Assembly: GCF_016461825.1 (NCBI RefSeq)
Contig: NZ_JAEMNU010000051.1
Location: 25,640 to 89,639 of the forward strand
Source: Rugamonas violacea
Lineage (GTDB): Bacteria; Pseudomonadota; Gammaproteobacteria; Burkholderiales; Burkholderiaceae_D
Direction of reading: 5' to 3'
DNA length: 64,000 nucleotides
The notes under the pieces are model-generated. The model did no database searches and was not told where the DNA came from. It worked only from the letters and a program-made list of their open reading frames with translations. Position numbers and translations under genes: made by a program. Shown here one piece after another: positions 8,561-20,059 of the stretch; position 1 is the stretch's first letter, and every line of letters begins with the position of its first letter.

Positions 8561-9682
8561 TCAAAACAAATCCAGTTGTCCGGCCGAGCCCTCCTTTGCC
8601 TTTGAGCCCAGCGGCGGGATCACCAGCGGGCGCCGGAACAGCGAGGTGTCGAGCCCCTTGAAGCGGTCGCCGCGCCCCGTCAAGCCGAGCCTGGCGACGG
8701 CGATCTGGAAACGCTGGCGTATCAACTCCGCCCACACGCCCTCGCCTTTCATGCGACTGGCAAAATCGCTGTCGTAGTCCTTGCCGCCGCGCATTTCGCG
8801 GACGCGGTTCATGACCCGTTGCGCCCGGTCGGGAAAATGCGCCTGCAACCATTGCTGGAACAGGGGGTTGACCTCCCACGGCAAGCGCAGCACCACGTAA
8901 TGGGCGTGGACGGCGCCGGCGTCGCGCGCCGCCTCCAGCAGGTGTTCGATTTCCGGCTCGGTGACGAAGGGAATGATGGGCGAAATGCTGACGCTGACCG
9001 GAATGCCGGCGTCCGTCAGCGTGCGGATGGCGCGCAGGCGCCGCGCAGGCGCCGCCGCGCGCGGCTCCAGCGTGCGCGCGATGGTCGGATCGAGCGTGGT
9101 CAAGGTGATGGCGGCGGTGGCCAGGCGCTTGGCGGCCATCGGCGCGAGGATGTCGATGTCGCGCTCGATCAGCGCCGACTTGGTGATCAGGCCGACCGGA
9201 TGCTCGCATTCTTGCAGCACCTCAAGGATGCGGCGGGTCAGCCGCAGTTCGCGCTCGCAGGGTTGGTAGGCGTCCGTGATGACGCCCAGCGCGATCGACT
9301 CCGGCACATACGCGGCCTTGCCCAGCTCGCGGCGCAGCAATTCCGGCGCGTTGACCTTGGCGAAAATCTTGCTCTCGAAATCCAAACCCGGCGACAGTCC
9401 CAGATAGCTGTGGGTCGGCCGCGCGTAGCAGTAAATGCATCCGTGCTCGCAACCGCGATAGGGGTTGAGCGACACGCCGAACGGCAGATCCGGCGAGCTA
9501 TTGCGGCTGAGGATGGTCTTGGCCTGCTCCTCGGTGACCTGGGTCTTCCAGCCGCGCGGCTCCTCCTCCTCGCGCGGCCAGCCGTCGTCGTATTCCTCGC
9601 GGGCCTGCTTGTCGAAGCGGCCCTGCAGATTGGACACGGCGCCGCGCCCCTTGCTCGCCTTGAGCGGCCGTGGCGGCAACAT
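8561..9682 (-). CDS. PA0069-family radical SAM protein (spore photoproduct lyase-like)
   Basis: A 373-aa radical SAM enzyme. The [4Fe-4S]/SAM motif is GCEHGCIYCYARPTH (CxxxCxxC), followed by the GLDFESKIFAK segment typical of the PA0069/Rv2578c branch of SplB-like proteins. I place the start at 9682 because GGAAGGG lies 6 bases upstream and the product begins MLPPRPLKASKGRG like family members. An ATG at 9715 would add 11 residues with a poor ribosome site. A LexA-type box sits just upstream, implying DNA-damage control. The substrate of this family is not known to me; a DNA or nucleic-acid lesion is suggested only by SplB similarity and the box. Confidence 0.85.
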   Translation of the reverse strand: MLPPRPLKASKGRGAVSNLQGRFDKQAREEYDDGWPREEEEPRGWKTQVTEEQAKTILSRNSSPDLPFGVSLNPYRGCEHGCIYCYARPTHSYLGLSPGLDFESKIFAKVNAPELLRRELGKAAYVPESIALGVITDAYQPCERELRLTRRILEVLQECEHPVGLITKSALIERDIDILAPMAAKRLATAAITLTTLDPTIARTLEPRAAAPARRLRAIRTLTDAGIPVSVSISPIIPFVTEPEIEHLLEAARDAGAVHAHYVVLRLPWEVNPLFQQWLQAHFPDRAQRVMNRVREMRGGKDYDSDFASRMKGEGVWAELIRQRFQIAVARLGLTGRGDRFKGLDTSLFRRPLVIPPLGSKAKEGSAGQLDLF

Positions 9683-9731
9683 CGCCTGCCCTTCCAGTTG
9701 TTCATCATCCGGCATAGCTCACTCACCAATA

Positions 9732-9747
9732 CTGTATATATGAACAG
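9732..9747 (-). promoter_or_regulatory. LexA (SOS) box upstream of the radical SAM gene
   Basis: CTGTATATATGAACAG fits the CTGT-N8-ACAG consensus with an AT-rich centre, and the flanking bases TA on each side extend the palindrome. It ends 16 bp before the ATG at 9715 and 49 bp before the preferred start at 9682, a position suited to repression. It is the only such box I noticed near a gene start in this window. Confidence 0.8.
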
Positions 9748-10022
9748 TATTCTATGCCGCGCAAATCAGCTTATCAAGCTCAACCATGAAAAAATATCAT
9801 CGCCCCGGCGCACATGCGGCCCCGCGCCTTGCGCCTAGACCCTGTGGCGGCCGCCCGCTTGCTGGTATCATGCCAACAAATCCGGGGATCGACGATCCCC
9901 GCGCCTCGCCCAGTGCATTTCTGCGGCATGGCGGGCCCAACGCCCCTGACCCACCCACACATTTTCAGGATGCCGCCCAAGAGCGTGGCGGCGCCCCGAT
10001 ATTGACTATTCGCGAGCACATT
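9748..10022. other. Intergenic stretch without a gene
   Basis: The gap between the radical SAM gene's control region and the DUF2760 gene. Open frames cross it but show no family resemblance and have atypical composition. It should carry the promoter of the DUF2760-Hsp70 operon; I see no clear -35/-10 pair. Confidence 0.4.
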
Positions 10023-10637
10023 ATGAACAATTCGAGCACACCGGCTCTGCCCTCGTTCTGGCGCAGAATCCCCCTGGCCTTCGGCGCCTTCTTCAGCACC
10101 CTGTCCGACGCCGAATACGCCGCGCGCATCGTGCGCCTGGCCGACGCGCCGCTGACGCCCACGCCGGCCGCCGCGCCGGTCGCCGCAGCAACGGCGCCAA
10201 CGCCCGCACCGGCGCCGGCGCCGGCCCCGGCTCCTGCGCCGGCGCCTCTGCGCGACACCGCGCCCGACGCCGCCCTGCAGTTGCTGACCCTGTTCCAGCG
10301 CGAAGCGCGCCTGATCGACTTCACCCAGGAGAACCTGAGCGCCTACTCGGACGCCGACATCGGCGCCGCCGCGCGCGTGGTCCACGAGGGCTGCGGCAAG
10401 GTGCTGCGCGAGCACTTCACCATCGAGGCGGTGCGCAGCGAGGCCGAAGGCAGCCGCATCGTGCTGGAAGAAGGCTTCGACGCCAGCGCCGTGCGCCTGA
10501 CCGGCAACGTGGTCGGCAAGGCGCCGTTCCGTGGCGCCTTGAGCCATCGCGGCTGGCGCGCCTCCAGCGTGCGCCTGCCCAAGCTGGCCGACGCGCACGA
10601 CGCCTCCGTGCTGGCCCCGGCGGAGGTGGAATTATGA
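10023..10637 (+). CDS. DUF2760 protein, first gene of an Hsp70-like operon
   Basis: A 204-aa protein with a hydrophobic-aromatic N-terminus (FWRRIPLAFGAFFSTLSD), a Pro/Ala linker made of about eight Ala-Pro repeats (about residues 55-80), and a conserved C-terminal domain of about 120 residues (LLTLFQREARLIDF... through GALSHRGWRASSVRLP). This domain matches DUF2760 as I recall it. The stop overlaps the ATG of the first Hsp70-like gene as ATGA, implying coupled translation and a shared function. No enzyme motif is visible. A partner or substrate adaptor of the downstream ATPases is an inference from context. Confidence 0.75.
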   Translation: MNNSSTPALPSFWRRIPLAFGAFFSTLSDAEYAARIVRLADAPLTPTPAAAPVAAATAPTPAPAPAPAPAPAPAPLRDTAPDAALQLLTLFQREARLIDFTQENLSAYSDADIGAAARVVHEGCGKVLREHFTIEAVRSEAEGSRIVLEEGFDASAVRLTGNVVGKAPFRGALSHRGWRASSVRLPKLADAHDASVLAPAEVEL

Positions 10638-12487
10638 GCCAGCCACGCTACGCCATCGGCATCGACCTTGGCACCACCCACAGCGCCCTGTCCTACGTTG
10701 ACCTGGCCGCCAGCGACGGCGAGAAAACCGCGCACGGCGTGCTGGCGATTCCCCAACTGACCGCGCCCGGCACCGTCGAGGAACTGGCGCTGCTGCCGTC
10801 CTTCCTTTATCTGCCGCACGCGGACGAACTGGCGCCCGGTGAACTGACCCTGCCATGGCAACAAAGCCAGGCGGAACAAGGCGCCGTGGCCGGCGAGATG
10901 GCGCGCAGCCGCGGCGCCACCACGCCGATCCGCCTGGTCTCCAGCGCCAAGAGCTGGCTGTGCCACGCCGGCGTCGACCGCCGCGCCGCCATCCTGCCGA
11001 ACGATGCGCCGGAGGAGGTCAGCCGCGTCTCGCCGCTGGCCGCCTCGACCCGCTACCTGGCGCACCTGCGCCAGGCCTGGGACGCCGCCCACCCCGAGGC
11101 GCCGTTCGCCGAACAAGCCGTCACCGTCACCATCCCGGCGTCCTTCGATCCGGGCGCGCGCGAGCTGACCGCCGAGGCGGCCCGCGCCGCCGGCTACGAG
11201 TCGCTGACCTTGCTGGAGGAGCCGCAGGCGGCGCTGTACAGCTGGATACAGGGCAGCGATGGCCGCTGGCGCAAGGAAGTCAAGCCGGGCGACATCATCC
11301 TGGTGGTCGACGTCGGCGGCGGCACCAGCGACTTCTCGCTGATCGCCGTGCTGGAACGCGACGGCGTGCTGGAACCGCACCGCATCGCCGTGGGCGACCA
11401 CATCCTGCTGGGCGGCGACAATATGGACCTGGCCTTGGCCCACCTGGTGGCGCGCAAGGTCGCCGCCGCCGGCAACCAGCTCGACGCCTGGCAAATGCGC
11501 GCGCTGACCTACGGCTGCCGCTCGGCCAAGGAGGCCCTGCTGGCCGACGCCGACGTCGACACTTGGCCCATCGTGGTGCCTAGCCGTGGCTCGAAACTGA
11601 TCGGCGGTTCGATCCGCACCGAGCTGACCCGCGACGAGGTGAAGAGCTTCATCCTCGACGGCTTCTTCCCCGCCGTCGACGCGTCGGCGCGGCCGGCCGT
11701 GCGCAGCCGCGCCGGCCTGACCCAGCTCGGCCTGCCGTACGCGCAGGACGCCGGCATCACGCGCCACCTGGCCGCCTTCCTGGCGCGCCAACTGGGCGCC
11801 ACGGCTGAACTGGAAGGCTTTGCCGGCCGCGTCGCGCCGGACGCCAGCTTCCTGCATCCGACCGCCGTGCTGTTCAACGGCGGCGTGTTCAAGTCGGCAC
11901 TGCTGGCCGAGCGCGTGATGGGCACCATCAACGACTGGCTGTATCTGGAAGGCGCCGAGCCGGCGCGCATGCTCGGCGGCGCCGACCTCGATCTGGCGGT
12001 GGCGCGCGGCGCGGCCTACTACAGCTACGTGCGGCGCGGCAGCGGCGTGCGCATTCGCGGCGGCACGGCGCGCTCCTACTACGTGGCGGTGGAGTCGGCC
12101 ATGCCGGCCATCCCCGGCATGGAGCCGCCGATCCAGGCGCTGTGCGTGGCGCCGTTCGGCATGGAGGAAGGCGGCGAGATGGAATTGCCGGCGCAGGAGT
12201 TCGGCCTGGTGGTCGGCGAGCCGGTGCACTTCCGCTTCTTCGGTTCCTCGGTGCGCCGGCAGGACCAGATCGGCGATATGCTCGACTTCTGGGGCGCCGA
12301 CGAGCTGATCGAACTCAATGAGATCCAGGCCACGCTGTCGCCGGAAGGCCGCCAGTCGGGCGACGTGGTGCAGGTCAAGCTACACGCGCTGGCCACCGAC
12401 TCCGGCACGCTGGAACTACTGGCGGTGGCCAAGGACGGCCAGCGCTGGAAGGTGGAGTTCGACGTGCGCGGCAGCGCCGCGGCATAA
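10634..12487 (+). CDS. Hsp70-like ATPase (short form)
   Basis: A 617-aa actin-fold ATPase related to DnaK but clearly divergent. It has the phosphate-1 loop GIDLGTTHS (residues 9-17), VTIPASFDPGAR (DnaK's VPAYF position), LLEEPQAALYSW, the phosphate-2 loop VVDVGGGTSDFSL and the adenosine-loop-like VLFNGGVFKS. After the ATPase part comes a beta-rich segment of about 170 residues in place of a canonical substrate-binding domain, and the DnaK C-terminal EEVD-like tail is absent. It is coupled to the DUF2760 gene and lies 2 bp before a second Hsp70-like gene. No DnaJ or GrpE gene is nearby. Confidence 0.85.
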   Translation: MSQPRYAIGIDLGTTHSALSYVDLAASDGEKTAHGVLAIPQLTAPGTVEELALLPSFLYLPHADELAPGELTLPWQQSQAEQGAVAGEMARSRGATTPIRLVSSAKSWLCHAGVDRRAAILPNDAPEEVSRVSPLAASTRYLAHLRQAWDAAHPEAPFAEQAVTVTIPASFDPGARELTAEAARAAGYESLTLLEEPQAALYSWIQGSDGRWRKEVKPGDIILVVDVGGGTSDFSLIAVLERDGVLEPHRIAVGDHILLGGDNMDLALAHLVARKVAAAGNQLDAWQMRALTYGCRSAKEALLADADVDTWPIVVPSRGSKLIGGSIRTELTRDEVKSFILDGFFPAVDASARPAVRSRAGLTQLGLPYAQDAGITRHLAAFLARQLGATAELEGFAGRVAPDASFLHPTAVLFNGGVFKSALLAERVMGTINDWLYLEGAEPARMLGGADLDLAVARGAAYYSYVRRGSGVRIRGGTARSYYVAVESAMPAIPGMEPPIQALCVAPFGMEEGGEMELPAQEFGLVVGEPVHFRFFGSSVRRQDQIGDMLDFWGADELIELNEIQATLSPEGRQSGDVVQVKLHALATDSGTLELLAVAKDGQRWKVEFDVRGSAAA

Positions 12488-12489
12488 CG

Positions 12490-15387
12490 ATGGCGCACTA
12501 CCTCGTCAGCATCGACCTGGGCACCACCAACACGGTGCTGGCCTACTCTGCGCCGGGCGCCAAGCCCGGCGCGGAGCAGATCAAGCTGTTCGAGATCGAG
12601 CAACTGGTGGCACCCGGCGAGGTTGCTGCCGGGTCCTTGCTGCCGTCGCTGCGCTACCACCCGGCCGCCGGCGAGCTGGCGCCGGGCGAGCTGCAACTGC
12701 CGTGGCGACAGGACGATGCCGGCGGCGTGGAGCAGGTCGTCATCGGCCGCGCCGCGCGCAAGCTTGGCGGCCAGGTGCCGGGCCGGCTGGTGGCCAGCGC
12801 CAAGAGCTGGCTGTCGCATCCCAATGTCGACCGCATGGCGCCGATTTTGCCGTGGGGCGCCGAACCCGAGGTGGCGCGGGTCTCGCCGGTGGCGGCCTGC
12901 GCCAGTTATCTGGCGCACCTGCGCGCGGCGTGGAACACGCGCTTCCCGCGGCAGCCGCTGGAACAACAGCAAATCGTTTTAACCATTCCCGCTTCGTTCG
13001 ATGAAGGCGCCCGCGCGCTGACGCTGGAGGCGGCACGGCTGGCCGGCCTGCCGACGCTGCGCCTGCTGGAGGAGCCGCAGGCGGCCTTCTACGATTGGCT
13101 GTTCCGCCACCGCGCGACGCTCGCCGCCGAGCTGGCGCAGACCCGCCTGGTGCTGGTCTGCGACGTCGGCGGCGGCACCACCGACTTCAGCCTGATCAAG
13201 GTCGAGCTGGTCGACGGCGCACCGCGCATCAGCCGCATCGGCGTCGGCAACCACCTGATCCTGGGTGGCGACAATATGGATCTGGCCCTGGCCCATCTGG
13301 TCGAGGCGCGTTTGGCGGATGGCGATGCGGGCGGCGCGCGGCTGTCGGCCAGCCGCCTATCGCAGTTGACGGAACGCTGCCGCGCCGCCAAGGAACAACT
13401 GCTGGCGGCCGACGCGCCGGAGCAGGTCAACGTCACCCTGCTGGGTGCCGGCGCCCGCCTGATCGGCGCCAGCCGCTCGGCGGAACTGCGCCGCGACGAA
13501 GTCGAACACTTGGTGGTGGACGGCTTCTTCCCGCAGGTGGACGTGCTGGAACAGCCCAAACGGGGCCGTGGCGGCATCGTCGAATTCGGCCTGCCCTACG
13601 CCGCCGACGCCGCCATCACGCGTCACCTGGCGGCCTTCCTGCAGCAGCACGCCGCTGCCGCGCGCGAGGCGCTGGGTTTGCCGCCCGGCGCCGCGCCGGT
13701 GATTCCGGACACGCTGCTGCTCAACGGCGGCGTGTTCCGCGCCGACGCGCTGGCCAAGCGCCTGGAAGCCGTGCTGGCGGTCTGGCGCGGCCAGCCGCTG
13801 CGCGTGCTCCACAACGACAACCCGGACGTCGCCGTGGCGCGTGGCGGCGTCGCCTACGCGCTGGGCCAGCTGGGACGGGCGCCGACCATCGGCGGCGGCT
13901 CGGCACGCAGTTACTATCTGGTGCTGGACGAGGAGGCGCGCGGCGACCAACCGCGCCGCGCCATCTGCATCCTGCCACGCGGCAGCGCCGAGGGCCGCGA
14001 AATCCTGCTGGCCGAGCGCAGCTTTGCGCTGCGCCTGGGCCGGCCGGTGCGCTTCTATCTGGTGTCGTCGACCACCCAGGCCGGCGCCGCGCCGCAGCTG
14101 GGCGAGTTGGTCGACCTGAACCAGGGCGACTACCAGCGCCTGCCGACCATCGCCACCGTGCTGCGCGCCGATGGCGACAACAGCCGCAAGGAAGTGCCGG
14201 TGCAACTGGCCACCGCGCTGACCGAGGTCGGCACCTTGGAGGTGCATTGCGTCTCCAGCGCAGAGGGTGGCGACAAGGCGCAGCGCTGGCTGCTGCAGTT
14301 CCAGCTGCGCGAGCATGGCGGCGACGCCAAGGCGGCGCGTGGCGGGAGCGGCGCCGGCCAGTCCGACGACGACAGCGACGGCGACAGCAACAGCGACGGC
14401 GACAGCGAGCAAGCCAAGCTGCCGCCGCGCTTCAACGAGGCGCTGGAGCGGATCGAGCGCATTTTCGGCGGCCGCGCCCAGCAGGTCGAGAGCAAGGACG
14501 TGCGCCAGTTGCGTAGCCAGCTTGAGGGACTGCTCGGCAGCCGCGAACGCTGGGAAACGCCGATGCTGCGCCAGCTATTCGACGCCCTGCTGCAGCGCGC
14601 CAAGGGCCGGCGCCGCTCGGCCGAGCACGAGCGCGTCTGGCTCAACCTGACCGGCTACTGTCTGCGGCCCGGCTTCGGTTACGCGCTCGACGAGTGGCGC
14701 ATCGAGCAGTTGTGGGCCTTGTTCGAAGCCGGCGCCCAGCATCCCAAGGACAGCCAGGTCTGCGCCGAATGGTGGACCCTGTGGCGCCGCGTCTGCGGCG
14801 GCCTGGACGCGACGGCGCAACTGCGCCTGCTCGACGACTTCGCCTTCAACGTGCAGGCCGACCTGGCGGAGCGGGCGCGCCGCCCCGTCACGCTGGTCGG
14901 CGGCAGCGAGGACGACATGCTGCGTCTGGGCGCCTCGCTCGAACGCATCCCCGGTAACTACAAGGCCGAGATCGGCGCGTGGATGCTGGGCCAGCTGGAG
15001 CAGGCCGCCGGCCCCAAGGCCGATGCCGCGCAGGCCAAGTATCTATGGGGTTTGGGCCGGGTCGGCGCGCGCCAACCCTTCCACGGCAGCGCCCACGACG
15101 TGGCGCCGGTGGAGACGGTCGAGCAGTGGCTGAGCGCCATCCTGGCGCTGGACTGGAAGAAGGTCGAGCCGGCCGGCTTCGCGGCGGCCCATCTGGCGCG
15201 CATGACCGGCGACCGTTCGCGCGACATCAACTTGCGGCTACGCGCCGAGATTGTGCGGCGTTTGGGCGCGACCGGCGCGCCGGCCAGTTGGTCGGCGATG
15301 GTCCGCGAAGTGGTGCAGCTCGACCAGTTGAGTGAGAAGCGCCTGCTGGGCGAGGCGCTGCCCCCCGGCCTCAAGCTGATTTCGTAA
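12490..15387 (+). CDS. Hsp70-like ATPase (long form with C-terminal helical domain)
   Basis: A 965-aa paralogue of the preceding protein. The ATPase part has SIDLGTTNTVLAY, LTIPASFDEGAR, LLEEPQAAFYDW, LVCDVGGGTTDFSL and LLLNGGVFRA. An acidic Ser/Asp/Gly linker lies at about residues 625-640. Beyond it is an extra domain of about 320 residues rich in Arg, Trp and Leu (FNEALERIERIFGGRAQQV onward), probably helical; it may correspond to DUF3731. The last gene of the operon. Two unequal Hsp70 paralogues with a DUF2760 protein form a conserved-looking unit whose client is unknown. Confidence 0.85.
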   Translation: MAHYLVSIDLGTTNTVLAYSAPGAKPGAEQIKLFEIEQLVAPGEVAAGSLLPSLRYHPAAGELAPGELQLPWRQDDAGGVEQVVIGRAARKLGGQVPGRLVASAKSWLSHPNVDRMAPILPWGAEPEVARVSPVAACASYLAHLRAAWNTRFPRQPLEQQQIVLTIPASFDEGARALTLEAARLAGLPTLRLLEEPQAAFYDWLFRHRATLAAELAQTRLVLVCDVGGGTTDFSLIKVELVDGAPRISRIGVGNHLILGGDNMDLALAHLVEARLADGDAGGARLSASRLSQLTERCRAAKEQLLAADAPEQVNVTLLGAGARLIGASRSAELRRDEVEHLVVDGFFPQVDVLEQPKRGRGGIVEFGLPYAADAAITRHLAAFLQQHAAAAREALGLPPGAAPVIPDTLLLNGGVFRADALAKRLEAVLAVWRGQPLRVLHNDNPDVAVARGGVAYALGQLGRAPTIGGGSARSYYLVLDEEARGDQPRRAICILPRGSAEGREILLAERSFALRLGRPVRFYLVSSTTQAGAAPQLGELVDLNQGDYQRLPTIATVLRADGDNSRKEVPVQLATALTEVGTLEVHCVSSAEGGDKAQRWLLQFQLREHGGDAKAARGGSGAGQSDDDSDGDSNSDGDSEQAKLPPRFNEALERIERIFGGRAQQVESKDVRQLRSQLEGLLGSRERWETPMLRQLFDALLQRAKGRRRSAEHERVWLNLTGYCLRPGFGYALDEWRIEQLWALFEAGAQHPKDSQVCAEWWTLWRRVCGGLDATAQLRLLDDFAFNVQADLAERARRPVTLVGGSEDDMLRLGASLERIPGNYKAEIGAWMLGQLEQAAGPKADAAQAKYLWGLGRVGARQPFHGSAHDVAPVETVEQWLSAILALDWKKVEPAGFAAAHLARMTGDRSRDINLRLRAEIVRRLGATGAPASWSAMVREVVQLDQLSEKRLLGEALPPGLKLIS

Positions 15388-15394
15388 TCCCCCT

Positions 15395-15431
15395 GTCGTT
15401 CCCGCGCAGGCGGGAACCCATGCTGCGCCAG
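15395..15431. repeat. REP-like palindromic repeat, family A, copy 1
   Basis: GTCGTTCCCGCGCAGGCGGGAAC followed by ccatgctg forms a hairpin just after the stop of the long Hsp70-like gene. The same core occurs at 32108-32185 and 62496-62605. Its 3' position could also help terminate or stabilise the operon transcript. Confidence 0.7.
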
Positions 15432-15481
15432 ACAACATGCGGCGTATGGCGGGTGCATGGCTTCGCGCCTGCGGCCGGGCG

Positions 15482-16147
15482 CTAGGGCGCCGTCGCAGTC
15501 ACCACGCGAGGCGGCACATAGCCCTGCTGCTGCGCCACAAATCCATCGAAGGCAGCGATCAGCGGATCGTAGCGGTGCGGCGCGCCCTCCAACTGGGCCA
15601 GCGCGTAGCAGCTCGCCTCCAAGGTCGACAACTGGTCCGGCAGATGCGCCTTGCGGATCAGGTAGTGCGACGGCGGCGTGTCGCGCAGCTGCAGGCGTGG
15701 CAACTGCTGCAACAGCGGATTCAGATACAACATCTTGCGGCTCTTGCGCCAGGTGCCATCCAACACCACGAGGCGCAAACGCTGCGGCTCACCCATCCAC
15801 TCGGGGTCGAAGGGCGGCGGCGGCGGGATGCCGAGCGAGCGCTCGTCCGCCGTGTCCGGGTACAGCAACACGGCGCGGCGGCGGTCGCTTTGCAGCAGCG
15901 CCAGCAAAGCCTCTGGCGCGAAGGTCTCGCCCACCACCATCGCACTGCGCTGCAGGCAAAGATCCAGCAACCGCGCGCTGCCCTTGGCGTTGGCCACCTC
16001 CAGCGGATGCTGCAACAGCAGCACGTCGACCAGGTTCGGCAGCGCCGTCACCCAATGGCAGATGCAGGTTTGCTGCGGCCGCTGGCAGCGGTCGCAGAGA
16101 ACGCGGCGGGCGCGTGGAAGAGGGTGGGATTCGGCGGCATGGGACAT
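15482..16147 (-). CDS. DTW-domain tRNA-uridine aminocarboxypropyltransferase
   Basis: A 221-aa DTW-domain protein of the TapT/YfiP kind, which transfers the aminocarboxypropyl group of SAM to tRNA uridine (acp3U). It has an N-terminal zinc-ribbon-like CDRCQRPQQTCICHW, LLQHPLEVANAKGSARLL, and the namesake motif as LDGTWRKSRKM. The start MSHAAESHPL at 16147 is preferred; the upstream eight codons show no conservation. It lies convergent with the Hsp70 operon and 37 bp downstream of the tssA stop in the same orientation, but looks unrelated to the T6SS. Confidence 0.85.
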   Translation of the reverse strand: MSHAAESHPLPRARRVLCDRCQRPQQTCICHWVTALPNLVDVLLLQHPLEVANAKGSARLLDLCLQRSAMVVGETFAPEALLALLQSDRRRAVLLYPDTADERSLGIPPPPPFDPEWMGEPQRLRLVVLDGTWRKSRKMLYLNPLLQQLPRLQLRDTPPSHYLIRKAHLPDQLSTLEASCYALAQLEGAPHRYDPLIAAFDGFVAQQQGYVPPRVVTATAP

Positions 16148-16184
16148 AGGCCGCCATTGTACCGCCGCCACAAGCGCAATGGCG

Positions 16185-17222
16185 TCACTCCGCCGCCGCG
16201 CCGGCGCCGAGCAGCTCCGCCAATCCGGCCATCGCGGCGGGGTCCTTGATCACCTCGCGCAACCACAAATGCAGTGGCAGCTCCCCCCAATGCGCCGCCT
16301 TGTCGGCCAGGTACGCGACGGGACTATGCGGCTCGGTGCGACGGAAGAAGTCGGCCACTTGGCGCAGCTGCGCCAGCGCCTGCGCGCGGTTCTGTAACGC
16401 GCCATCGACACGGTTGGCGGAGAACGCCCTACCCTCGCCGGCTGCGGCTGCGGGCGTGGCGCTGTCGCCCGCGTCGGCCCTGGCGACCAGCGGCGCAATC
16501 GCGTGCAGGGCGCCGCGTAGTGCTTCGCGCGCCATGCTGAAGCCGGGACCGTCGGCGCCCAAACGCTGGTCCAGCACGCGCTCCAGCTGCTCCAGCATGG
16601 CCAGACAATACTCGGCGTCGGCCAGCAGCTGGTCATTGAAAGCGGACGAATTACGCCGGCGCTCCGCCTCCATCTCGGCCAGTGTCGGGTCGATGACGGC
16701 GGCCACGCTCCACGGCTGGCCGGCGTCGACCGGGACGCCGGCCGAGCGCTGCCGCGCCAGCTCGAAATCGGCCAAGCTGAAGGGCTGGCCCTCGGTCAGC
16801 GGCATTTCGCGCACCAGCGGCGGCGTGCGCGACAACAGCCAGCACAGGTTGCCGATGCGCTGCTCGTAATCGCCATCGTCGGCGGCCGGATGCAAACCGT
16901 CCCAGTACTGTTCGCACAGACCCGCCAGCAGCGCGTAGCCCTCGCCAAGGCCACGGAAGTGGTGGCTCTTGGCGCGCGCCTCGGCCAACCACACCGCCAG
17001 GCGCAGGTCCTTGCTCTTGGCCGCGATCAGCTTGGCGCAGCGGCTGGCCACCAACGGCCAATCGGCCTCCTTCAACGCCACCACCCACTCGCCCTGATCC
17101 AGGCTGGGGTCGTCGTGCTGGCGCGCCTTGGCGATGTCGTCCACTTCGCTGCTGAAGGAAATGTCGTCGCCGCAGGGGCTGGCCACGCTGATGGGAACGA
17201 GCAGTTGCGCGATATTGAACAT
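16185..17222 (-). CDS. tssA: T6SS baseplate/sheath-assembly protein TssA
   Basis: A 345-aa ImpA-N domain protein that primes and caps sheath polymerisation. The N-terminus carries the family signature: LLVPISVASPCGDDISFSSEVDDIAKAR. Next come LKEADWPLVASRCAKLIAAKSKDLRLAVWL and YWDGLHPAADDGDYEQRIGNL, and a C-terminal segment of AQALAQLRQVADFFRRTEPHSPVAYLADKAAHW. GGAGG lies 7 bases before the ATG. It is the last gene of the minus-strand block lipoprotein-tssB-tssC-hcp-tssH-tssA. Confidence 0.93.
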   Translation of the reverse strand: MFNIAQLLVPISVASPCGDDISFSSEVDDIAKARQHDDPSLDQGEWVVALKEADWPLVASRCAKLIAAKSKDLRLAVWLAEARAKSHHFRGLGEGYALLAGLCEQYWDGLHPAADDGDYEQRIGNLCWLLSRTPPLVREMPLTEGQPFSLADFELARQRSAGVPVDAGQPWSVAAVIDPTLAEMEAERRRNSSAFNDQLLADAEYCLAMLEQLERVLDQRLGADGPGFSMAREALRGALHAIAPLVARADAGDSATPAAAAGEGRAFSANRVDGALQNRAQALAQLRQVADFFRRTEPHSPVAYLADKAAHWGELPLHLWLREVIKDPAAMAGLAELLGAGAAAE

Positions 17223-17264
17223 GGTGGTCCTCCGCGATGGTGCTTACTGGCGCTTACTGGTGCG

Positions 17265-19880
<2,616 letters not shown>

Positions 19881-20012
19881 GCTGGTGCTCCGCCTGCGCT
19901 ACGATTGATCGGATGCGCGGCCGCTTGCGGCCCGCGCGACGGCAGCGCGGCGGCAATGGCGCCGGCTTGCACAAAGGGGATGTGGCGGGGACAGCGTGGC
20001 GAAATAGGCACA

Positions 20013-20043
20013 AGCGGCGCGGCGGGACTGGCCGCGCCGCGCC
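20013..20043. terminator. GC-rich stem-loop between hcp and tssH
   Basis: In the 179-bp gap after hcp the sequence can fold as GGCGCGGC with GCCGCGCC around a short loop. There is no T-run on either side, so it is more likely a transcript-processing or attenuation hairpin that keeps hcp mRNA more abundant than tssH than a full terminator. This role is inferred from position. Confidence 0.35.
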
Positions 20044-20059
20044 GCCGCCCTCAAACCGC

